DNA from: an uncultured Verrucomicrobia subdivision 3 bacterium
GTDB taxonomy: Bacteria; Verrucomicrobiota; Verrucomicrobiia; Limisphaerales; UBA11358
Direction of reading: 5' to 3'
NCBI GenBank assembly: GCA_903895255.1
Contig: CAITTG010000036.1
Coordinates: forward strand, 1 to 64,000
DNA: 64,000 nt
Of this stretch, positions 1 to 10,200 are shown in pieces. Under the pieces are notes generated by a model, which searched no databases, was not told the origin of the DNA, and was given only the letters and a program-made list of their open reading frames with translations. Each line of letters opens with the position of its first letter. Within the stretch, counting starts at the first letter, position 1. Position numbers and translations under genes: made by a program.

Positions 1-326
1 CCAGGGTCGGTGCCCACCCACGCGAGGTAACACGCTGTGACTAATGCGTCAAAATAACTGCCGCCGGGATTGTGGCCAATAAGCAAATCATTCAGGATCC
101 CGGTGGCATTGGCATGGGCGGGTATGACCACATTGGTAAAATAAGCGGGATTGTAACCGCCCGCCGAGTAATTGGTGTAGGCATTTATCAACGTCATCAT
201 GGCCGAGCCCGATTTGTCAAAATTGCCCGCCAGGTCATTTGGCAAGTTGGTGACAGCCAGTTTGACTTCACTGGAATTGGTCGTCTTCCGATTCAAATCC
301 GGCCAGTCACTCCGGCTGAACAACAC
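1..326 (-). CDS. Incomplete ORF of unknown function, cut by the window edge
   Basis: On the reverse strand one frame stays open from a stop codon at 357-359 to position 1, about 118 codons. The first plausible start in that frame is GTG at 326. The product includes FDKSGSAMMTLINAYTNYSA and GHNPGGSYFDALVTACYLAW; I do not recognise a family. A more natural ATG at 388, only 15 bases after the GH50 stop codon, opens a different frame (MTLIDRRALFKDPFRS) that stops after about 31 codons. The gene may therefore carry an indel near 330-350, or it may start at GTG 326. Its position directly downstream of the GH50 gene on the same strand suggests it belonged to the same operon. The C-terminal part lies outside the window. 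Confidence 0.35.
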   Translation of the reverse strand, partial: MLFSRSDWPDLNRKTTNSSEVKLAVTNLPNDLAGNFDKSGSAMMTLINAYTNYSAGGYNPAYFTNVVIPAHANATGILNDLLIGHNPGGSYFDALVTACYLAWVGTDP

Positions 327-403
327 GCGTGGATGGTGATGGACCGGAAGGGGTCTTTAAACAGTGCCCGGCGGTCAATAAGTGTCATCAATAAGCAGCC
401 CAG

Positions 404-2524
404 TCAGCGAGTTGCTGCCAAGTAATTTAGGCGGCGGGCATAGAGGTTGTCGCCGAGTTCTCGCGTGACTTTAGTCAACTCATCATAAGGTGTGTCCGTG
501 ACATCCACAAAGCCGATGGGGGCATTTTCGCCGTCGGCACGGCCCGTCAATGGCTGGTCGAGGTATTGAAACCAGTGCGTGCCGACAATCAGTGGATTAT
601 CCAGCGCGCCGGTGACATAATACCTGTAACCATCCGCGCGTTGCGCTTCGCACAGGTGGTCGCCACCGGCGGCGGCGGCAAAGCTGCGGTCCCAGGCGGG
701 AAAATGAAATTCACCAATGATGATGGGGCGATCCAAGCCATCCGGCAGGGCGAGGCTGCGGATGCTGGTGTTGTATTTATTGAAGCTTACCACATCGCAA
801 TACCGCGCCGAGGCGCGGACGGCAATGGGATTCACTGTGTTGAAGCGCGAACCCAAGTTGAGTTTACCAGGCAGGGCCCGCTGCAGTTCGGTCTGGCAGG
901 TCTGATAATAACGCTGCGCCAGTTCCTCGTTAAAGGCCACAAAATCCTGACGCGCCAGCGTGGCATCCACCCGGTTGGTGCAAGCCAGCAAATTATCCCA
1001 TGAAGCATAGGTGGTTTGCCACGCCTGGTCGAGGCGGGCGATCGAGGCATAACGTTGCCGCAATAATTTCACCAGGGCTTGTTTCCCGGCCCGTTTGGGC
1101 GGCGCCGTCAGGACTTCGTTGATGACTTCCGGGCCACCGCGCCATTCCAGTTCATTACCGATGAAGTAACCGATGCACCAGGGGTCGTTGCCGGTGGAAC
1201 GTTGCTCGGCGACCGCCGCGCGGCGGGCGCTGCGTTCAAATGCGGGGTCAAACGGATCCGCCAGCTTCAAGCCGGGGGCCAGTTTGGGCGCGTCAATGTA
1301 AAGTATTTTGGTATAAGGGGTTTTATCAAGACGGGTCACCCCTTCATCCGACCAGCTTGCCATCGTGTTGAGGCCCCAGCTGGAAAGGCGTTCATGGGCC
1401 AGCAGCGCCGCCGCGGTAGCGGCGTGATCACCCCATTTGCGCTTCAGGTTGGCAAGATACCAATTGGCGGCGGAGGGAGGGGGATCATCGTTGGTGGGAA
1501 GTTCGGCAAAGAAATGCTGCCGGCCCGGAACCGGAGTTGTTGCGGAAAAGCCCACGCAGGTAACACCGTGCGACCAGAAGAGCCGTCCATCCGGATCCAC
1601 CAGCCACCATTTGCCGCCATATTTCTCCACCCGAAAATTTTTCCCGGCGGCGAGTTGCGGGCCGGTCAGGAAACCGCCGTACTTGTCCCAGGAAGCAGGG
1701 CGGGGGGAGGCTTGCAAGGCGGACGCTTCCGCCATTTGACGTGCGGCAAAATCCTGGGCAGAATGAATTTTCGTGGGCCAATCCGCGTGCCGGAACTGGC
1801 CGTAAGCATCAATGAATGGGAAATAATCCGGGGCCAGCAGCGGTGTGGGATCACAGACTCCGCTGCCACGCAGGCCGCGCATTTCCAAGTCGAAATCCGC
1901 TCCCGAAGATTCCAGGCCCAGTACGATTTTGGTGAGGCGCGCGGGGTCGATTCCGCTCCAGTGGGGCATATAACCATCCGGCAACGCGCTCATGCCCGGG
2001 AAACGTGCCTTCAGGATCTCATCCGGCCCGTATTTTCGTTTGAGGAAGACCATTACCGAGGAGGTTTCGCCGGCGTCCACGCGAGCAACCGATTCCGCGA
2101 AATGATGCCACCCGGCGTATTCGGGATCCTCCGCACGGCAGATGATCGTGACGGTTTGGCGGCCACGATTGTGAACATCCACCACCAGATATAAATAATT
2201 TGAAAGATTCCACGGTTGCACCCCGGCAGTGATGGTAAGACTTTGACTGCCCCCCCTCATTGGTCCGGTTACTTCAGCGGCATCGCCGTGATTGATAATT
2301 GTGCACCCCTTGGGCGCAAAGAGGTGCTTCAGGCCTTCATTCCCGCCAAAATCAAGCATGACCAGATCGTTGGTGTGCTTTTCTAAAACGCCGGCCTCGG
2401 CGGCTTCCGCCCCGGTCCGGGAGGCGGGCAGCATGGCTAACAGCAGGGTGGTTAAAAGCCAGAGCCAGGGCATGGAACGAGAACTGATCTGGTTTCGCGG
2501 GGCAGGGCAGGGGGCGGTTTTCAT
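404..2524 (-). CDS. GH50 family glycoside hydrolase (beta-agarase-like), secreted
   Basis: This 706-residue protein has a basic N-terminus and a hydrophobic segment near residues 18-35, so it is probably exported. A beta-sandwich-like N-terminal half (about 50-280) precedes a TIM-barrel half starting near KWWLVDPDGRLFWSHG. Candidate catalytic acids are E458 in YFIGNELEW and E605 in IIGEFHFPAWDR. The stretch VGTHWFQYLDQPLTGR followed by DGENAPIGFVDV is characteristic of GH50 agarases. GH50 enzymes release galactose-containing units from agarose-type galactans, but in this fucose/rhamnose setting a related beta-galactoside is as likely as agar. The gene lies 8 bases downstream of a GH78 gene and is surely co-transcribed with it. 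Family assignment is good; substrate is inference. Confidence 0.82.
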   Translation of the reverse strand: MKTAPCPAPRNQISSRSMPWLWLLTTLLLAMLPASRTGAEAAEAGVLEKHTNDLVMLDFGGNEGLKHLFAPKGCTIINHGDAAEVTGPMRGGSQSLTITAGVQPWNLSNYLYLVVDVHNRGRQTVTIICRAEDPEYAGWHHFAESVARVDAGETSSVMVFLKRKYGPDEILKARFPGMSALPDGYMPHWSGIDPARLTKIVLGLESSGADFDLEMRGLRGSGVCDPTPLLAPDYFPFIDAYGQFRHADWPTKIHSAQDFAARQMAEASALQASPRPASWDKYGGFLTGPQLAAGKNFRVEKYGGKWWLVDPDGRLFWSHGVTCVGFSATTPVPGRQHFFAELPTNDDPPPSAANWYLANLKRKWGDHAATAAALLAHERLSSWGLNTMASWSDEGVTRLDKTPYTKILYIDAPKLAPGLKLADPFDPAFERSARRAAVAEQRSTGNDPWCIGYFIGNELEWRGGPEVINEVLTAPPKRAGKQALVKLLRQRYASIARLDQAWQTTYASWDNLLACTNRVDATLARQDFVAFNEELAQRYYQTCQTELQRALPGKLNLGSRFNTVNPIAVRASARYCDVVSFNKYNTSIRSLALPDGLDRPIIIGEFHFPAWDRSFAAAAGGDHLCEAQRADGYRYYVTGALDNPLIVGTHWFQYLDQPLTGRADGENAPIGFVDVTDTPYDELTKVTRELGDNLYARRLNYLAATR

Positions 2525-2532
2525 AGAGTCGT

Positions 2533-5500
2533 TTAGGGCAATCTGGATTGTAACCGATAGGTTCCGGAGCCGACGGAATAGACGGCGGCGTTGTTTTCCA
2601 TTCGGAGGAAACTGACGCCTTCCGCCCGGGTGGCCGGATTGCCGGACTCGGTCACACTGTCGGCATTCGTCGTTGGCACATAAACCATCGCTGTGGTGTT
2701 GGCGGGAATAGTAACCTCCAAGGTCAGCAGGCTGCCCGCTTTGCGCCAGTTGCTGGTGATTCGACCAAAAGTTGAGTCGAAATGGGCATTCACCCAGGTC
2801 AAATCTCCGGCCAGGGTCGGTTTGATGATTATATGTTTGAAGCCGGGTTGTTCACGGTCGTAGTTGATTCCCGCCAGAGTTTGATAAAACCAAGCGTCGA
2901 GATTGCCGGCCTGGATCAACAATGCCTCGCTGTTCATGCCGGGTCCTCTTGTGTCGTAGTCCCATCGTTCCCAGATGGTGGTGGCGCCCTTGCCCAGCAT
3001 ATAACCCCAGCTTGGGCGGGTGGTTTGCGTGGCAATGATCCAGGCCACATCCGGCCGGCCGATTTCATTCAACGTTTGCATCAGCCACTGCATGCCAATC
3101 AGCCCGACCGTTAGGTGGCCGTTGTGTTTGACGGTGATGTCGTCAACCAAATTGGTGATGACGGCCGCGCGTTGATCGTCAGGCACCAAACCGAAGGCCA
3201 GTGGCAAAACGTAACCGCACTGGGTTCCACCCAGGTAAACATGGGTTTGGGAATCCAGAAACTTGGCATTAAAGGCGGTTTTAAGGTGGTCCGCCATGGC
3301 GGTGAAAGCCCGCTCGTCTTCGGCCTGACCCATGGTTTTGGCCAACCGCTGGAGGATCCGGCAATTATGGTATTGGTAGGCGGTGGAGACCAAATTACGG
3401 GGGGTCAAACCTTTGTCGGATACTTTCCCATCCATGGTGAAAGCATCGCACCAATCGCCGTAACTCGTCTCCGGGAGGGTGCCGTCCGGCAACTGATACC
3501 GGTGCTGCATGGCCAAAACCCAAGTTTTCATGGCGGCATAGTGGGTTTCGGCGAGGCGGCGATCGCCATAAAAGTCCATGAACCAATCGGGGATGATGGT
3601 GAAGACACTGGGCCATTCGACCCCGGCACCCATAACCCAATACATCGCCACATCGGGCAGCGTGCCATCCGCTCGTTGTGACTGTTGCACGTCATCCATC
3701 CATTTGGTGTAGAACGGCGCCACATTCCAGTTAAACCCCTCGCTCTCGGCGTCCTTCGCCGGATCGCCGGTCCAAGCCTGCCGCTCATCACGGTCGGGAT
3801 CGAGCGGCGCGGACCGCAGAAACATCCGCATGCCCCAGCGCATTGCCTGGTGAATGCGGTTGATTAAATCGTTCGAACATTGAAATTCACCGACAGGGTT
3901 CGCGTCGGTGTGGATGACCAGACCCTCAAAATTATCCACCGTGGGCTTGCCCGGAAAGCCCGTCACCTGGACACGCCGGAATCCCTGGCCTTTGAAGCGC
4001 GGATTCCAAAATTCCCTGCCTTGCCCCTTGAACGTATAGACATCAGTGCACCGGGCGGAACGATTATCCGCCGTTTTGAGGGTTCCGTCAGGTTTCAGAC
4101 TATAGGCACTGGTCAGGCGCACTTGGGTTCCGCGCGGCCCTTTGGCTTTTAATCTTACTGAGCCGTAGAAATTTTGCCCAAAGTCCACAAGGTAAGTTCC
4201 CGGTGAGGGATTCGTTATTCCCACGGGATAAATAATTTGCGTGGTCCGCATGGGCTCGATCATTTGGGATTTTAAAATGCCTCCCGGAGCGGTCACCACC
4301 TGCGCCGGTTCCCATTGGGTATCATCAAAGCCCGCGAGCCGCCAACCGGGCATTTCCAGGCGCGCGTCGTATTCCTCCCCGTCATATTCATTGTTGGCCT
4401 GGATCGGTCCGTTGGTGGAAATTTTCCAAGCCGGATCACTGACAATCAGTTCGCTGGTGCCATCGGTGTATTCCACGTCCAGCTGCAGCAACAATTTGGG
4501 GGTGTCGTAGCCTTGAGTTGGGAACGGGATGATGCCCCGGGGTGCATAAAAGCGGCCGTTGCCGAGCGTGACCGCGATGGCATTGCTGCCGGTGCGCAGT
4601 TGGTCAGTTGCGTCAAAGGTCACATAATATGCCGCTTTGTGATAATCTGACAATGCCGGATCCATCACATCATCAGAAATCCGCACGCCGTTTAGAAAGA
4701 GATCAAAGAATCCCAAACCGCAAACATAAGCGGTGGCGCGGGCGACTTTTTTCTCCACGGCAAATTCCCGGCGCAGATAACGGGCGGCCAATCGTCGCGA
4801 GGATTTCGAAGACAATCTGCCCCAGGGGGCGATGCCGAAATCGCCAAGTGATTTCGCCGGGGTCCAATGGCTGTGGTCGGTGCTGGATTCCCATTGGCTA
4901 TCCGTGACCAAGTCGAGGGGATCGCCCTGGTCAAACTCAAGGTGGAGTTTCAAGATCAATCCCGCCGGATTCGGCCCTGGGCCAAGATTGGTAGCAGTAA
5001 TGGTGAAAACATTGTCGCCCGAGTGCAAAAATGTGGAGACATCCGAAGTTACCGGGTTCTCCCAGTTGTCGCCTTGGGCGGCGTTGCGGCCATTGATGAT
5101 CAACTCAAACGCATTATCCGCCGTGGCGTGACAGGTGGCGGCAACCACCTTGCGACCCGTTGGCAGCGAAAGGGTCCGCTGGAAATAACGCACGCCGGGT
5201 GGCGCACTGTTGGCGGGATTACCCTCCGGGAACCAGATCCATTGTGACCCGGCGAACAAGTTGGATTTGGCCGAATCATCCAAACCAATCCATTGTGCCT
5301 TCCAGTCTTCGGGGTTTAGCAACCCCATGGTCCACAGCGCGGGCGGGCTCCAAGCGGTTGGGGTGCCAGCCCTGTCCCAGACGCGCACCTTCCAGTAACA
5401 GGGCATCCGCGACGCCAAGGGCTTGCCCCGATACTCCACCTGCAAACATTGATCGGAAGCCACCCGGCCGCTGTCCCAGCGGTCGCCCTGGTTTTGGTTC

Positions 5501-5736
5501 AGTAGCTCCGCTGAGCTGGCCACCAGGATTTGATACGCGGTTTGCTGCTCGCCACGACGGGTTGATTCCATCGCCCAGCTCAGCCGCGGCGTTTCCACAT
5601 CAATGCCCAGCGGGTTGGCCCGATATTCACAGCGAAGATTCGCTACCGTTGCGGCAAAGGCACCTGGCAGGCAGCAGAATACGATAACGGCGATCAGCGG
5701 GCCGGACATTAAGGGTCGTTGAGGGAACTTTTTCAT
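2533..5736 (-). CDS. GH78 alpha-L-rhamnosidase, secreted
   Basis: The protein is about 1067 residues from the ATG at 5736, which begins MKKFPQRPLMSG and gives a clean signal peptide ending at FAA; the open frame continues upstream to 5838, but that extension has no export signal. After the N-terminal fibronectin-like domain (NLRCEYRANPLGID, PRLSWAM) comes an inserted beta-sandwich and the rhamnosidase N domain (LRREFAVEKKVARATAYVCG). The (alpha/alpha)6 catalytic barrel carries DPDRDERQAWTGD and, later, TTIWERWDYD, matching the GH78 acidic residues. A C-terminal beta domain ends ENNAAVYSVGSGTYRL. It hydrolyses terminal alpha-L-rhamnose. The first and last segments closely resemble those of the second GH78 gene at 7231-10500, whereas the central catalytic parts belong to different GH78 subgroups. 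Confidence 0.92.
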   Translation of the reverse strand: MKKFPQRPLMSGPLIAVIVFCCLPGAFAATVANLRCEYRANPLGIDVETPRLSWAMESTRRGEQQTAYQILVASSAELLNQNQGDRWDSGRVASDQCLQVEYRGKPLASRMPCYWKVRVWDRAGTPTAWSPPALWTMGLLNPEDWKAQWIGLDDSAKSNLFAGSQWIWFPEGNPANSAPPGVRYFQRTLSLPTGRKVVAATCHATADNAFELIINGRNAAQGDNWENPVTSDVSTFLHSGDNVFTITATNLGPGPNPAGLILKLHLEFDQGDPLDLVTDSQWESSTDHSHWTPAKSLGDFGIAPWGRLSSKSSRRLAARYLRREFAVEKKVARATAYVCGLGFFDLFLNGVRISDDVMDPALSDYHKAAYYVTFDATDQLRTGSNAIAVTLGNGRFYAPRGIIPFPTQGYDTPKLLLQLDVEYTDGTSELIVSDPAWKISTNGPIQANNEYDGEEYDARLEMPGWRLAGFDDTQWEPAQVVTAPGGILKSQMIEPMRTTQIIYPVGITNPSPGTYLVDFGQNFYGSVRLKAKGPRGTQVRLTSAYSLKPDGTLKTADNRSARCTDVYTFKGQGREFWNPRFKGQGFRRVQVTGFPGKPTVDNFEGLVIHTDANPVGEFQCSNDLINRIHQAMRWGMRMFLRSAPLDPDRDERQAWTGDPAKDAESEGFNWNVAPFYTKWMDDVQQSQRADGTLPDVAMYWVMGAGVEWPSVFTIIPDWFMDFYGDRRLAETHYAAMKTWVLAMQHRYQLPDGTLPETSYGDWCDAFTMDGKVSDKGLTPRNLVSTAYQYHNCRILQRLAKTMGQAEDERAFTAMADHLKTAFNAKFLDSQTHVYLGGTQCGYVLPLAFGLVPDDQRAAVITNLVDDITVKHNGHLTVGLIGMQWLMQTLNEIGRPDVAWIIATQTTRPSWGYMLGKGATTIWERWDYDTRGPGMNSEALLIQAGNLDAWFYQTLAGINYDREQPGFKHIIIKPTLAGDLTWVNAHFDSTFGRITSNWRKAGSLLTLEVTIPANTTAMVYVPTTNADSVTESGNPATRAEGVSFLRMENNAAVYSVGSGTYRLQSRLP

Positions 5737-5868
5737 AACGTTGTGTTTGCTTCTACCGGGATTCTTTCTCCAGTAACATGTAAACCGGACGCATCCCAAA
5801 CTCCGATCCGGCGGTGAAGGAGCACGAAATCCTGGCAACTCACAGGGAAACTCGCTAATGCCATAAAT

Positions 5869-7206
5869 TCATTTTAACAAGGGAACGTCACTCGCCGGAG
5901 AATCCAGTTCCAGCGCGATGATCGTGTCCAGATCGGACTGGCTGGCTTCCGGCAGGGAAATAGCCAGTTGCTGTGAGGTCTGCAGGAATTTCACGCTGCC
6001 ACCGGTCAAGGCAGTGGCTTTAACAACCTTTGCCGGCACCGCCGGCAGCACCAGTCTTTCACCGGGCCATTTCAAAACGTGAAGGTAAATTGTTTGTTCG
6101 CGGTGAGTTGAAACTCCCCAATCTGCTGGCAGGAACGGTCCGCCCCGGGTGCCATAAATACTTTCACCGTATTTATCCAGCCACCCGCCGATTTCCCGGA
6201 GCCGCTCCGCCTGCGGCGCGTCAATTTTTCCGTTGCGATCCGGGCCGACGTTCAGCAACAAGTTGCCATCGCGTCCGGCCACCTTTGCCAGCAATTGGAT
6301 GTAATCTTTTAAGGGCCGGGGAAAATGATTTGGTTGATAACCCCAGGCACCCGCGATCGGGATGCACAGCTCCCACGGATGTTCGTTGTCAAAATCACCG
6401 AGCGCGGCCCAGCCTTCGCGGGAGTGAAAATCGCCCGGCGCATCAATGCGATCATTGATGACAATATCCGGCTGCAAATGCCGGAGCATGGTGAGCACCC
6501 GGTCGCTTTGCCAGGTAAAGCCGCCGTGATAATTTTCATTTGCCGGCCGCTTTTGCCATTGCGCCCCCTTCCATTGACCCCCAAAGCTCAGCCAATTGGT
6601 GCCCTCACCATCAAACCAGAGTAAATCAATTGGCCCATAGTTCGATAGCAATTCCCCCACCTGGCGATGATACTGCGCCCGCATGGCTTCGGCACTTTCG
6701 CGTTGCATGTCCGGCATGATGTAACCGGGAAAACGCCAGTCCAAAGGTGAATAATAAAGCCCCACATGCAAACCCGCGTCGCGAACGGCCTTCACATATT
6801 CCGCCACAAAATCCCGGTGCGCAGCCGACTGGACGCTGGTGAACGTGTTGGTGCCATCAGCGAACAACGCGAAGCCGTCGTGATGGCGGGCCGTCAGCAC
6901 CATGTATTTCATGCCCGCCGACCGGGCCAGTTCCGCCCATGTCGCGGGCGTGAAATTGGCTGGCACAAACTGGTCGGCCAGTTTGGCGTATTCGTTCACG
7001 GGAATCTGTTCATTCCATTGCACCCATTCGCCGCGGCCGGGAATCGCGTAGATTCCCCAATGAATGAACATGCCGAACTTCGCGTCCCGCCACCATTTCA
7101 GACGCGCGGCTGCATTGGTGCCGGCCAGTCCGTCGGCTGATGCTGGGAGGATGGATAAAATGAGGCACCAAATCGTCAGCGCCACTATCCATTTGGTTGA
7201 TTTCAT
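5869..7206 (-). CDS. GH29 alpha-L-fucosidase, secreted
   Basis: The 445-residue product begins with a signal peptide (MKSTKWIVALTIWCLILS, cleavage after ASA). The GH29 signature KFGMFIHWGIYAIPGRGEW is near residues 43-62, followed by TARHHDGFALF. The catalytic nucleophile is predicted as D199 in LLWFDGEG. Length fits a GH29 enzyme made of the TIM barrel plus a short C-terminal beta domain. The enzyme would release alpha-linked L-fucose. It lies 24 bases after the larger GH78 gene and 132 bases before the next one, within a four-gene reverse-strand run. A second GH29 gene occurs at 43267-44685; the two differ around the nucleophile (FDGEG here, WDTPC there), suggesting different subfamilies and linkage preferences. 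Confidence 0.93.
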   Translation of the reverse strand: MKSTKWIVALTIWCLILSILPASADGLAGTNAAARLKWWRDAKFGMFIHWGIYAIPGRGEWVQWNEQIPVNEYAKLADQFVPANFTPATWAELARSAGMKYMVLTARHHDGFALFADGTNTFTSVQSAAHRDFVAEYVKAVRDAGLHVGLYYSPLDWRFPGYIMPDMQRESAEAMRAQYHRQVGELLSNYGPIDLLWFDGEGTNWLSFGGQWKGAQWQKRPANENYHGGFTWQSDRVLTMLRHLQPDIVINDRIDAPGDFHSREGWAALGDFDNEHPWELCIPIAGAWGYQPNHFPRPLKDYIQLLAKVAGRDGNLLLNVGPDRNGKIDAPQAERLREIGGWLDKYGESIYGTRGGPFLPADWGVSTHREQTIYLHVLKWPGERLVLPAVPAKVVKATALTGGSVKFLQTSQQLAISLPEASQSDLDTIIALELDSPASDVPLLK

Positions 7207-7230
7207 AGGATTAACATGCGATGCGCCCGC

Positions 7231-10200
7231 TCATGGCAGCTTGGATTGAAACTGATAGGTTCCGGAGCCGACAGCATAGACGGCGGCGTTATTTTCCATC
7301 CGGAGGAAACTGACGCCCTCCGCTTGGGCGGCCGGCTTGCCGGACTCGGTCACACTGGCAGCATCTTTCGTTGGAATGTAGACCGTCGCCGTGGTGTTGG
7401 CTGGAATGACGGCGCGCAGAGTATAAGTTCCCTGCTCGCAAACCCAGTCGCTGACAATTGGTCCATGGACGGAATCGTAGCTGCCGCGCGCCGAAGTCAG
7501 GCCGGTGGCTGGGTCGGGCTGCGGGGCGAGGATGAACTTTTTGAAGCCGGGACCGGTCGGATCGGGGCGGATGCCCAGGACGGATTGATACAGCCACATG
7601 CCAATGGCGCCACCACAGGAAGGCATCTGCGCGCCACCGCCGTTCCAACCTTCGGCCAAAACGCCATCGTGAATCAGGGTTTTCCAACTGGGATAATCTT
7701 GCTGGTTGACAATTTTGTTGGCCAGCGCCGTCTCGCCGTGATCGGTCAAAGTCGCGAGCAAAAAGGGCAGTCCGACAAAACCGGTTCCCAAATGATCCTT
7801 TCGGTCATGAATCGCGGCGAGTAGATTTTGATACGTCAGTTCGCGTTGGGCGGTGGGCACCACACCCAAGGCAAGCGGCAACACCAGAGCGGTCTGATTG
7901 TTTGTCTGGCTGCCATACTGGCCGGTCGCGGGATTAAAGTATTTATGGTTAAAGCGCTGCTTCACCTTCTCGGCGATGGCGGCGTATTTGGCCGCGTCCG
8001 CCGGCTTGCCCAGCAGGGTCGCCGTGTCGCTGACGATGGTCGCGTAATAATACCATGCTGGCATGTCCAGGAGCGGAGCCGGCACCGCCCCCGTGCCCCC
8101 GAAACCGCCAGCATAGGGATTTTGCCAGTCGCCCGCGCCCTGCCAACTCAGGATTCCCTCTTTGGCTTCGGGGGAATTAGTGTTCCCTCCATTTAAATAC
8201 GGATAATCATCCCAGCCCCGCACCGAGCCGCTGGCTGTCAGCTCGCCAAGAAAATCCACATAACGGCGCATGGTGTCGTAAGCTTCGGCCAGCATGCGGC
8301 GGTCACCATAGTATTGGTAATGCTGCCAGGGCAACAACACCACCACGCCGCTCCACCAAGGCGAGTTCCAGCCATACTCCTGGCGACCGACCAGGGGCAG
8401 CACCGAACCGAGATAGCCGGATTCATCCTGGCCATCCGCAAAGTCCCACCACCATTTATGATAGATGCCGGCCACGTCGGTCAAATAGGCCGCGGTTTCG
8501 AACATGCCCTGCATGTCCTGCGTCCACCCCTCCTTCTCCCGCATCGGATCCATCGGCTGGTCGCCGTCGTAATTGAGATGGGTTTGCAACAAGGCGGCAT
8601 AGATTTGGTTGAACCACGGATTGGAGCAGGCAAAGGTCCCGGCCATTTGCAAATCTGCGTGCACGAGGCGGATCGTTACCGCGTCCGGCGTGAGCGGTTC
8701 GGCCAATCCCTTAACCTCAATCTCCAGCGGGCCGGAGAGATACATGAAGTGTGGTTCCAGTAATGCCGGCCCGTTCGTCGCCAGCGTGAAGGTGAGTGGC
8801 GGCGCGTTGTAACCGGGCGCGTGTCCCAGCACAGTTATCCTCTGCCCGGCGTGGCCATTTACTTTCACCTGTGGCCACCCGGCGCTCAAAACCTTAAAAT
8901 AGGCACGGTCACCCGCCACCCGCACCGGCTTGAGTTCACCCACCACGCGAATGGGCGGTCCCATGGGGGACACGAGTTTTCCGCCCAGCGAACTGGTGAC
9001 CCCGACGGGCAGCCAGCTCCGGTCGTCAAAACCAGGGCATTCCCAACCTGGCTGGGCCAAATGACGATCCTCGGTGTAAATGGCAAAAGTGTCGTTATCC
9101 ACAATCTCGCTCGGCGCCCACTTCCAATCCGCATCAGAATTAATGGTCTCGCGGGTGCCGTCGACATATTCGATTTCTGCCTGGATCAGCACGCGGGGCG
9201 GGCCCTGGCCGCCATGCCGTTCGCCAAAACCACGCCGTGGGGTGCTGAAAAATCCGTTTCCCAGCACCACCCCGATAACATTTTTTCCATTGGTCAACCG
9301 TGTCGTGATGTCGTGGGTGAGATAAACCACCCGTTTTGTGTAGTCAGTGAAGGGTGGTCCCAGCACTTGGTCCGTTACTGCCTGACCGTTGATGGTTACC
9401 TCGGCCATCCCCAACGCGGCAACATACAACGTGGCCTGCTTGACCGGCTGCTGAACCTTGAACCGCTTGCGCAACATGGGCGCGGCCGTGGTGGGACACG
9501 CATCCGGCGGGCGCGTGTTACCGTCCCGCGCCGAAGGCATGCCATCCACGAGAAAAACCGCGTGGCCATGATCCCATTGGGTGCCGATCTCGCGGGTTGG
9601 CCGCATCAATGCCACATTTCTCCCGCCGGAAGTCACTTCCATCTGTCGCACCTCCACTTGGGCGGTTGGACGTCCGGGCGCGGTCTGAACCGGCCGCATC
9701 AGCGCGTTTTCTTTGGCGAACGGATTGGTCAGCCAAAGCCGGATCCGGCGGAATTTGGCTCCGTTAACCGCAAACACTTGCGGCCCGGTTCCGCTGGGCT
9801 GATAATCCGCCGCCGACTGGTCCACGAGAACTTGCGGATGGGAAAATTGCAGGTCATCCGCACCCAGAATCTTGAACCGCTTCGGTATGGCGTTAGTATT
9901 TAAAAAATATAATTTAATCGCATCGATCGGGTAAGGCTGGCCCAAGTCCACATCCGCCCAGCCGCCGATCGAAACCACCAAGCCGCGCGGCCGCAGGTTT
10001 GGTGGCATGTACCAGCGGGAAGGCGTGATCCATTTCGCTGTCCAATCTTCGGGACCGAGCAACCCCATGGTCCACTTGCCGGGCTCGCTCCAGGCGGTCA
10101 CCGTGCCAGCCTTGTCCCAGAGGCGCACCTTCCAGTCACAGGCCATCCGCGAAGCCAAGGGCTTGCCCTGATATTCCACCTGCCGGCTTTGGTCTGACAA

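Noticed and set aside
403..460. CGAGTTCTCG near 445-454 as another copy of the palindrome family
   Set aside because: It lies inside the GH50 coding region (residues TRELGD) and lacks the flanking ATCC/GTG bases.
1079..2194. A 371-codon forward ORF opposite the GH50 gene
   Set aside because: The GH50 frame has clear catalytic motifs and a signal peptide; the forward frame has neither.
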